This document shows, piece by piece, positions 24,411-30,019 of a DNA stretch of 30,019 nt. The position numbers and the translations under genes were made by a program. The notes beneath the pieces are model-generated. The model was given only the letters and a program-made list of their open reading frames with translations, was not told where the DNA came from and ran no database searches. Each line of letters begins with the position of its first letter. Position 1 is the first letter of the stretch. The stretch comes from Nostoc sp. GT001 (GTDB lineage Bacteria; Cyanobacteriota; Cyanobacteriia; Cyanobacteriales; Nostocaceae), in the NCBI RefSeq assembly GCF_030382115.1, contig NZ_JAUDRJ010000003.1, positions 7,148,739-7,178,757 of the forward strand. Direction: 5' to 3'.

Positions 24411-25294
24411 ATTGCTAACCTTCCGGCTGCACCACCAATAGTTGCAGGTAAACCCAGTATCAATGTGTGATCTAACCACATTGTCCAGGGGTCGCTAAAA
24501 GTTAATTTTTGAAAGAACCACAGCATAAAAGCGCCTGCTAGCAATGATACTAAGTAAGACATAATGGTTTCGCTCGATGGTCGTTGAAAAATTCCCTTTT
24601 GCTCTTTACGTTTTTGCTGGTTAGAAAAACCTGCCTGAAATACAATGCCATAAGAAATCAGCAAAGATGCGGCGATCATTGCCAACTCCCAAGGTGGAGA
24701 GGTTGCGGCTGCAAGCATCGGAATTTCATCTGTGGGAGCGATGTTAAATGCAATTATGGTTGCACCAATCAGGGTTCCACCCACATCAGTAAAGGTGGCG
24801 TGTAACTCATCACCTTTGTTCTTGGTTGTGCTATTTTCCCGATCGCTTGCTTGTCCTTTTCCATTACTGTTTTCAGTATCTCCCAACAACTGATTCGCTA
24901 ATGCTACACCAAGAGCAAAGGGCACACTTTCAAAGATGATTTTACCTAAAGATTCTTTTAGGGAGGTTTCTGGTGTCAATTCTCGTAATAGTAACAGCAC
25001 AAAGGTAGAACAAGCTATGCCGATCGCGATCGCTTCGACAGTATCCATTGCGGCTTGATGAGAGAGCCAGCTATATCTGCGTTTGCGAAAGCCTTCTATC
25101 TGATTGAGCAAGTAAACCACAATAAACATTAATGCGATCGCCGTCATGATAAATTGTGCTTTTGCCAGCGATCCAATCCACCAAACCTCCATTGTATACA
25201 GCAAGGGTATGCCAAATAAAAAACCTCCGCAAGCACCCCGAATGATGTCATTAATCTCACTCCTCCATACATTCTTTTGACGTTTTGTTGGCAC
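24407..25294 (-). CDS. TIGR02587-like integral membrane protein
   Basis: A 295-residue protein with about seven to eight hydrophobic helices. The opening RSEINDIIRGACGGFLFGIPLLYTMEVWW, here seen as RGACGGFLFGIPLLYTMEVW, and the central HATFTDVGGTLIGATIIAFNIAPTDEIPMLA region, with TDVGGTLIGAT and APTDE, are typical of TIGR02587. A hydrophilic Asp/Asn/Lys-rich loop lies at about 150-170. The start is GTG, with AGGAAGG about eight bases ahead. The stop overlaps the next start by ATGA. The conserved acidic residues inside membrane segments would suit a transport or sensing role, but this is inference. Confidence 0.82.
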   Translation of the reverse strand: MPTKRQKNVWRSEINDIIRGACGGFLFGIPLLYTMEVWWIGSLAKAQFIMTAIALMFIVVYLLNQIEGFRKRRYSWLSHQAAMDTVEAIAIGIACSTFVLLLLRELTPETSLKESLGKIIFESVPFALGVALANQLLGDTENSNGKGQASDRENSTTKNKGDELHATFTDVGGTLIGATIIAFNIAPTDEIPMLAAATSPPWELAMIAASLLISYGIVFQAGFSNQQKRKEQKGIFQRPSSETIMSYLVSLLAGAFMLWFFQKLTFSDPWTMWLDHTLILGLPATIGGAAGRLAI

Positions 25295-25615
25295 TCCTTT
25301 ACCTTCCTTTTGTTGAAAATTTGCTTTGACTTATACTAATTTTCTATGAAGGTGCATATAGCAGCCCTCAATTCTTCGTGAAAAGTTAGATCCCCGGCTT
25401 TTCAGATCCCCGACTTCTTTAAGAAATCGGGGATCTGGACACCGCAAATTTATAATATTTTCAGATTTTTGAAGGAGGGTGTTCTGTCGCACCCCGTATC
25501 TATCTTAAGATACATAATCTAAAAAAATCTTCTCTCCGTTGATGGAAGTCACAAATAATACACTCTTGTTAGTTTATGTAATAGGTCAATTAACTACAAG
25601 CTGGAAATAAAAACC
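25295..25615. other. Intergenic region with a 33-bp palindrome
   Basis: This 321-bp gap separates the divergent TIGR02587-like and CsbD-like genes. Apart from the palindrome at 25404-25436 and a short inverted repeat TATCTTAAGATA near 25500, I see only AT-rich sequence, which probably holds both promoters; I could not place them with confidence. Confidence 0.4.
25404..25436. repeat. AGATCCCCGACTTCTT palindrome, copy 1
   Basis: A 33-bp near-perfect palindrome, AGATCCCCGACTTCTT facing AAGAAATCGGGGATCT. A second copy with one base different lies at 26863-26895, so this is a dispersed repeat. A partial copy (AGATCCCCGGCTTTTC) precedes it directly. Confidence 0.7.
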
Positions 25616-25799
25616 ATGAGTGCCGAAAAAAGAGTAGAAGCTATTGCAAAAAATATTGAAGGGAAAGTTCAAGAGGTTGTGAGTGAAATAACCGAGTAAT
25701 CCACAAGATAAAGCTGAAGGACAAGCGAAGCAAGCTGAAGCCCAAGTTGCTCACACTGTAGAAAACATTAAAGACGAACTTAAGAAAGCTTTAGATTAA
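25616..25799 (+). pseudogene. CsbD-like stress protein gene broken by a one-base insertion
   Basis: The frame from the ATG at 25616 reads MSAEKRVEAIAKNIEGKVQE, then VVSEITE and stops at 25697-25699 after 27 residues. In the next frame, directly after ACCG, the sequence continues GNPQDKAEGQAKQAEAQVAH, then TVENIKDELKKALD and a stop at 25799. Joined, these give a 60-residue CsbD-family protein with the expected GxxQxxxGxxTGNPQDKAEGQ layout. One extra A in ACCGAGTAAT (25694-25696; ACCGGTAAT expected) explains the break. CsbD-like proteins are small, helical, hydrophilic and stress-induced in many bacteria. The downstream codons are still intact, so the change is recent or a sequencing error. A good terminator follows. 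Confidence 0.82.
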
Positions 25800-25870
25800 T
25801 TTACGTTTTTGGACTGAAAATAAAAATACTAGATTAGCGATGATTCGTTAATCATAGTTAAACATTAATT

Positions 25871-25901
25871 ACTCCACTTACTTTGAGAAAGTGGAGTTTT
25901 T
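25871..25901 (+). terminator. Intrinsic terminator after the CsbD-like gene
   Basis: ACTCCACTT and AAGTGGAGT form a perfect nine-pair stem around a nine-base loop, followed at once by a run of T. It is 72 bp beyond the CsbD-like stop and is the best terminator in the window. Confidence 0.75.
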
Positions 25902-26055
25902 GTATTCTTAGTGTAATATTTGAAAGAGTAAATTACTAAAAAATTGGTTTTAAATTGGAAGTCTTGGCTACACGGGTACATACGCGCTAGCGGCTTCCTT
26001 TGAAATACGTTTAAGATGGAAAAATATCAATAATCATTGGGAGGAATCAATCGTC

Positions 26056-26607
26056 ATGACTGTTATTGTTGCTAAGTGGACGATTGACGAATATCACCGC
26101 ATGATTGATGCTGGCATTTTGAGCGATCGCAAAGTAGAACTACTTAAGGGAGAAATTGTCGAAATGTCGCCGGAAGGGGAACCCCATGCTTATTGTAGTC
26201 ATGAATCGGCAGAGTATCTAGCGGATTTGTTAGGTAAACGTGCTGCAATCCGACAAGCCAAGCCTATCACCTTACCCAACGACTCGGAACCAGAACCAGA
26301 TATTGCCATTGTCCAGCGTTTAGGACGCGAGTATCGAGAGCATCATCCCTACCCAGAGAATATTTTCTGGTTGATTGAATATGCTAACTCCAGTTTAGAA
26401 AAAGATTTAGAGAGAAAAAGTAAAATCTATGGAGAAGCAGGTATTTTAGAGTATTGGGTTGTCAATCTCAGAAAGCTTCATTTAGTAGTGTTTCGAGAAA
26501 TCTTAGATGGAGAATATGCGACAAAATTGACATTAACTGCGGGAACAATTCAACCTCTGGCATTTCCAGATATTTCTGTTGCGGTGGAACGGATTATTAA
26601 TAGTTAA
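26056..26607 (+). CDS. Uma2-family (DUF820) putative nuclease
   Basis: A 183-residue protein of the Uma2 family, a restriction-endonuclease-like PD-(D/E)xK fold present in dozens of copies in many filamentous cyanobacteria. Visible features are DRKVELLKGEIVEMSP (24-39), the metal-site D82 in EPEPDIAIV, E108 in IFWLIEYANSSL, and K121 within DLERKSKIYGEAGILEYWVV. The conserved core is present, so it may be active, but the natural target and role of the family are unsettled. The ATG at 26056 is preceded by a GGGAGG purine stretch about 13 bases upstream. It is a lone gene, convergent with mutL. Confidence 0.87.
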   Translation: MTVIVAKWTIDEYHRMIDAGILSDRKVELLKGEIVEMSPEGEPHAYCSHESAEYLADLLGKRAAIRQAKPITLPNDSEPEPDIAIVQRLGREYREHHPYPENIFWLIEYANSSLEKDLERKSKIYGEAGILEYWVVNLRKLHLVVFREILDGEYATKLTLTAGTIQPLAFPDISVAVERIINS

Positions 26608-26927
26608 GGTAATTACAATTCTGACCTCTCTCCAAACCTCTCAAAATCTTCCTTAAAAAGGAGGATTTAGGAGGATCTATTTTGTACACAGATGTGTGTA
26701 GACCGTAGCTTATAAAGGGAAGTGGACTATAGCAATCTTAAATCATTTGTGAAAAGTTATACCAGTTTAAAAAAAGAATGCGACAAATAGACCATTTGTA
26801 GAGACGCGATTCATCGCGTCTTCACCCAAGGATGTGTTGCAATCATTAATTGAATTGGTATTAGATCCCCGACTTCTTTAAGAAGTCGGGGATCTTGACG
26901 CTGAGAGTATTTGACTGAGTTATTGCA
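26608..26927. other. Convergent intergenic region with three hairpin repeats
   Basis: This 320-bp gap lies between the ends of the Uma2 and mutL genes. It contains three hairpins: 26644-26668 (AAATCTTCC facing GGAGGATTT), 26802-26821 (AGACGCGAT facing ATCGCGTCT) and the 33-bp palindrome at 26863-26895. The first could stop the Uma2 transcript. I see no gene. Confidence 0.55.
26863..26895. repeat. AGATCCCCGACTTCTT palindrome, copy 2
   Basis: Same 33-bp palindrome as 25404-25436, with AAGAAGTCGGGGATCT as its right arm. It lies 32 bp beyond the mutL stop codon and could help end that transcript, although there is no T run. Confidence 0.7.
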
Positions 26928-28652
26928 TCAAATTCCATGACTTTTACCAATTACCCAATTACGCCGGAAAAATCGGGCTAATGCTGATTCTTCTAAAGAT
27001 AGATAAATTGGTCGTCCGTGGGGACAGGTGCGGGGGTTGCGAGTGCGTTGCCAATTATCTAAAAGTGTCTGCATTTCTTGTTGATTCATCGGTGTACCGT
27101 TACGAATGGCACTACGACAGGCGACAGCAACTTGGGCTGTTTGTAAATCGCCTCCCCAACTAAGCTCTAAAATTGCTTCTGCACAGTCGTCTCGTTGCTG
27201 CAAAGGTGCGGGAATATTACGGACTGCCCAAAGTTGTTCGCCAAAGGGTTCTATTTCTAAACCGATGCGTTGCAATTGCAATACTTGCGCTGGTGATAAT
27301 TGATAAAGAATTATTGGCGGTTCGACGGGGACAAGTTGCCAATCATCACACAATTGCTCATATAAAACTCGCTCATGGGCAATGTGCTGTTCTACTAACC
27401 ACATCCCACCTGAATGTTCCGCCACAATATAAGTGTTGCTAACTTGAGCGACAGCTTTTAAAGAGTTAGGAGTTGAGAGTGAGGAGTTAGGAGTTTTGTG
27501 ATTTTCGTTGGGATTTTGAGGATTAAAATTGTAACCACCTTTGGCTTCTGCGGCTTTGAGTAATTTACTAACTCGTGTTGTGTGAACAGCTTCTTTAAGA
27601 TTGTTAGAAGATATGCTGAGCGCTTGGTTAATTGCTTGGGTAATTTGCTCTTGCCAATAAATGATTTCGTTGAGGTAAATTTCTGTTTTTGCTGGATTGC
27701 GATTCCAGTTAATTTGATTGGGGGAAATGGCAAGATGTAAGAAACAAATTGGATAGCGATCGCGTGGTAATGTTCTATGAAATGCTGATAATATCGTTTG
27801 CTCTAGTTCCGGTGTCTTAACCATCCGTCCGTTGATGGCTACACGTACCCAATCTGGACGATGACGATGAGTGCGATCGGGTAATCCTACCACTAAATTG
27901 AGTGAGGAGTTAGGAGTGGGGAGTGGGGAGTTAGGAGTTAGGAGTGAGGAGTTTAGTGGGTTGGGTATTTCGAGTTTTATTTCTTGCAAGTCACCTTGTC
28001 GCACTTGCGGTAAAATCTGCGGTAGTAGTTGTCCAGTTGTGGCGGCGGGAGAGATGGTGAACCATTGACGATCATTTTGCCAAATCTGCCAGGTAACGCG
28101 GGGATGACAAAGGGCAATTTGGTAAATTGTAGCTTGCACAGCTTTCATTTGCTGTGCTGTTGTGGGTAATCCCTGACGACGAGATGAGCAATTACCGAAA
28201 AGATGAGAAACTGTAACTACTGTACCAGGTGCGATCGCAGTTGCTTCAACTTGTACAACTTTCCCACCATTGCCATAAATTATCCGCCATCCTAAATTTC
28301 CCCCTAGAGGACGACTCAAAATTTCTAAATCTGCCAGAGTCGTTAAACTGTGCAACGCCTCACCACGAAACCCTAAACTGTTAATTTTCCACAAATCGGC
28401 ACTAGAGCGAATTTTACTAGTGCTGTGGGCTGTAGCTGCTTGTTGCAAATCATCTAGATTCATTCCACAACCATTATCTGCTACACGAATTCGCCATTGC
28501 TGCGGCCACAGAGAAACCACAATTCGCGTTGCACCTGCGTCTAGGGAATTTTCTACCAATTCCCGCACCACAGAGGCTAAAGAGTCAATTACCTCTCCAG
28601 CTGTAATGAGATATACAACTTCTGTTGGTAGAGCTTGAATAGTAGATGCCAT
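26928..28652 (-). CDS. mutL: DNA mismatch repair protein MutL
   Basis: A 574-residue MutL. The GHKL ATPase domain has E34 and N35 in RELVENSLDAGA, DNGCGM (59-64) and GFRGEAL (94-100); the transducer domain follows to about residue 345. The C-terminal dimerisation domain carries EQHIAHERVLYE at 421-432, where nicking MutL proteins usually have DQHA(x)2E(x)4E, plus CRSAIRNG and CPHGRP (543-548) of the metal site. Two heptamer-repeat tracts add TPNS-type residues inside the protein (about 233-251 and 386-397). The second lies in the flexible linker and the first in a loop of the transducer domain, so both are probably tolerated. MutL couples mismatch recognition by MutS to strand removal. It is a single gene here, followed upstream by a 45-bp palindrome. 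Confidence 0.93.
   Translation of the reverse strand: MASTIQALPTEVVYLITAGEVIDSLASVVRELVENSLDAGATRIVVSLWPQQWRIRVADNGCGMNLDDLQQAATAHSTSKIRSSADLWKINSLGFRGEALHSLTTLADLEILSRPLGGNLGWRIIYGNGGKVVQVEATAIAPGTVVTVSHLFGNCSSRRQGLPTTAQQMKAVQATIYQIALCHPRVTWQIWQNDRQWFTISPAATTGQLLPQILPQVRQGDLQEIKLEIPNPLNSSLLTPNSPLPTPNSSLNLVVGLPDRTHRHRPDWVRVAINGRMVKTPELEQTILSAFHRTLPRDRYPICFLHLAISPNQINWNRNPAKTEIYLNEIIYWQEQITQAINQALSISSNNLKEAVHTTRVSKLLKAAEAKGGYNFNPQNPNENHKTPNSSLSTPNSLKAVAQVSNTYIVAEHSGGMWLVEQHIAHERVLYEQLCDDWQLVPVEPPIILYQLSPAQVLQLQRIGLEIEPFGEQLWAVRNIPAPLQQRDDCAEAILELSWGGDLQTAQVAVACRSAIRNGTPMNQQEMQTLLDNWQRTRNPRTCPHGRPIYLSLEESALARFFRRNWVIGKSHGI
27463..27497. repeat. GAGTNNG heptamer repeat inside mutL, tract 1
   Basis: Five units of the type GAGTTAG/GAGTGAG/GAGTTGA run inside the coding sequence without breaking the frame. 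They encode KTPNSSLSTPNSL at about residues 386-398 in the linker of MutL. Confidence 0.75.
27900..27955. repeat. GAGTNNG heptamer repeat inside mutL, tract 2
   Basis: Eight heptamers (GAGTGAG, GAGTTAG, GAGTGGG and so on) lie in frame in mutL. They encode NSSLLTPNSPLPTPNSSL at about residues 234-251. The frame is kept even though 56 bases is not a multiple of three, which suggests the flanks were adjusted or the unit count was selected. Confidence 0.78.
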
Positions 28653-28725
28653 AAATTATAGTTTATAGCTTCTGGGGGCACGCTATATACGACTTATAGC
28701 AAGAATCCTGTCTCTGCAAAAAAAG

Positions 28726-28770
28726 AACCACAAATAAACACCGATAAATTATCTGTGTGCATCTGTGGTT
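28726..28770. repeat. 45-bp AACCACA...TGTGGTT palindromic repeat
   Basis: AACCACAAATAAACACCGAT faces ATCTGTGTGCATCTGTGGTT on the other side of a short centre, with a few mismatches. This belongs to a widespread bacterial intergenic repeat type. It sits in the 254-bp gap between mutL and the deaminase-like gene, where I see no other feature. Confidence 0.6.
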
Positions 28771-28906
28771 TAATTTCTAAAACATTAATTATTGCAAGAT
28801 ATCTATTATGCATTACAACTTTTTCTATCGCATCAGAAAAAATTAGTAATTGCAACATTAATTAACATTAAATCACCTGACTTTATGAATATCTTTAGGC
28901 GATTTG

Positions 28907-29956
28907 TTAATTAGTATCTCTCAGTGACAAAATTTTAGCTGGTTCAGGTTTAAGCAAACCATTCAACAGCGATGCAGGAGGTTGACTGTAAGGCCAAGCA
29001 AAAGCATGACGGAAAGCTGCATCTTGACAAGCTTGTAGTTGTTCAAAACTAATGATGTTGTAAGTCAAGAGATTCTCATACTCAAACGGTAGACGCACAT
29101 TGTGCAATCCAGCATTATCAGTACAGATAGCGATATCAACCCCAGCATCAAGACAACGGTCAAAAACTAATTTGAGTTGACGTATGTCCTGCAAAGTTCC
29201 AGTTTTTAGGTAAGTTGTCGGGCAAACCTCTAAACATTGCCCGCGTCTAGCCACATCATTAAGTAGCTCTGGATATAGTAGGGGAATTTGAATGCCGTGA
29301 CCAATCCGCATTAGATATGGTAGCAGTTCTGGGTAACAACCAGCGGTGGTTTCATATAGATGTCCCGTGGTGTTAACGCCCTGCGATCGCGCATAATCAT
29401 ATAAGCTAATCCATTCTTCTAAGCGATCGGCGTAATAACTATCACCTCCTGCTACATCCACTGCACAGACATACTGCTTATTTTGCGCCGCCAAATCAAC
29501 AATCGCCTTGTTCACCTCATAAGGTAGGCGTGTGTGCATACAGAGAATTTGGCTAGTAACAATCGGATATTCTGGCTGATGGCTGGCAAGCCCTACTACT
29601 CGCACAATTTCTGCCATCTTGTCAATTCTTTCCGATTGACTCAGATGTTCAGGTGTCCGCAAATAAGGAGTGTAACGCAGTTCCAGATAAGCCAAATTTT
29701 CAAATATGTAAGCACCACGCACCAAGCGATAAATAAAGTAAGGCAAAGTCTCCACAGTTTGCACGCTTTCTACCAAGGTGTGTAATTCTAGATACTCATC
29801 TAGGGTGTTACGTGGGCGGGTATAAAAATCTTCAAAATCTGAATAGTCAGCAAAGCGGGAAATTAACTCCGAAGAATGCCGCTCGAAATATCGCCATAAA
29901 ACTCGTGGTACGACCGAGCCGCCTAGATGTCTATGTAATTCAGCGTATAAAGCCAT
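28907..29956 (-). CDS. Adenosine deaminase-family amidohydrolase
   Basis: A 349-residue TIM-barrel metal hydrolase. The metal ligands are H8 and H10 in ELHRHLGGS, H199 in TGHLYE and D280 in CTDNAG; E202 takes the place of the proton-shuttling Glu of the HAGE motif, and H220 lies in the conserved RIGHG. EVCPTTYLKTG (243-253) also corresponds to the family's EVCPxSN region. It should hydrolyse the 6-amino group of a purine nucleoside or nucleotide, but DNAG in place of the common DDPxxF and LYE in place of AGE mark a divergent subgroup, so substrate is uncertain. I chose the ATG at 29956 because MALYAELHRHLGG is where family members begin; an in-frame ATG at 30001 would add 15 residues. Both starts have weak ribosome binding sites. 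Confidence 0.83.
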   Translation of the reverse strand: MALYAELHRHLGGSVVPRVLWRYFERHSSELISRFADYSDFEDFYTRPRNTLDEYLELHTLVESVQTVETLPYFIYRLVRGAYIFENLAYLELRYTPYLRTPEHLSQSERIDKMAEIVRVVGLASHQPEYPIVTSQILCMHTRLPYEVNKAIVDLAAQNKQYVCAVDVAGGDSYYADRLEEWISLYDYARSQGVNTTGHLYETTAGCYPELLPYLMRIGHGIQIPLLYPELLNDVARRGQCLEVCPTTYLKTGTLQDIRQLKLVFDRCLDAGVDIAICTDNAGLHNVRLPFEYENLLTYNIISFEQLQACQDAAFRHAFAWPYSQPPASLLNGLLKPEPAKILSLRDTN

Positions 29957-30019
29957 AGTGGTATTTTTAGGTAAAAATTTCAATGATTGTAACAAAAACA
30001 TCGAAAGAAAAATCTGTCC

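Noticed and set aside
27900..27955. Heptamer tract considered as a CRISPR-like array
   Set aside because: Units are contiguous 7-mers without spacers and lie in frame in mutL; this is a tandem repeat, not CRISPR.

Overview
The window looks like a piece of chromosome from a filamentous, probably heterocyst-forming cyanobacterium (Nostoc/Calothrix/Tolypothrix type). The palindrome GCGATCGC (HIP1) occurs more than fifteen times. There are GAGTNNG and AATTCKT heptamer repeats and many short palindromic intergenic repeats of the kind that crowd Nostocales genomes. The protein families also fit: a PEP-CTERM protein, an Uma2 nuclease, the TIGR02587/TIGR02588 pair and a cyanobacterial-type photolyase. 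Base composition is AT-rich except for one clearly GC-rich gene, the hydrolase at 19560-20384.

Layout. 327-2834: a small unknown gene faces a NarL-type response regulator and CHASE3-type histidine kinase operon. 3129-5267: a secreted or membrane-anchored GH74-like beta-propeller glycosidase, divergent from an exopolysaccharide cluster. 5575-12913: chain-length regulator (Wzz/GumC-like), polymerase/ligase (Wzy-like), flippase (Wzx-like), pyruvyltransferase-like protein and two tandem GT2 glycosyltransferases. 13069-14520: a complete IS4-like insertion sequence with recognisable ends. 15048-17248: a second tandem pair of GT2 glycosyltransferases. Together this is a Wzx/Wzy-type polysaccharide locus; the GH74-like enzyme is a plausible trimming or depolymerising partner. 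A near-identical 26-bp tandem motif lies upstream of both halves of the locus (5332-5357 and 14888-14913) and may be a shared operator.

17279-20384: acireductone dioxygenase (methionine salvage), DNA photolyase and a haloperoxidase-type alpha/beta hydrolase that looks transferred. 20383-20945 is a repeat nest: two small inverted-repeat elements, each flanked by a perfect 11-bp direct repeat, have inserted into an older palindromic repeat. 21102-25294: a multi-pass membrane protein, a PEP-CTERM protein and the translationally coupled TIGR02587/TIGR02588 membrane pair of unknown function. 25616-25799: a CsbD-like gene broken by one extra base, followed by a good terminator. 26056-29956: Uma2 nuclease, MutL carrying two in-frame heptamer-repeat expansions, and an adenosine-deaminase-family protein.

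No rRNA, tRNA or CRISPR array was seen. All functional calls rest on motifs and family resemblance read by eye; no database search was run.
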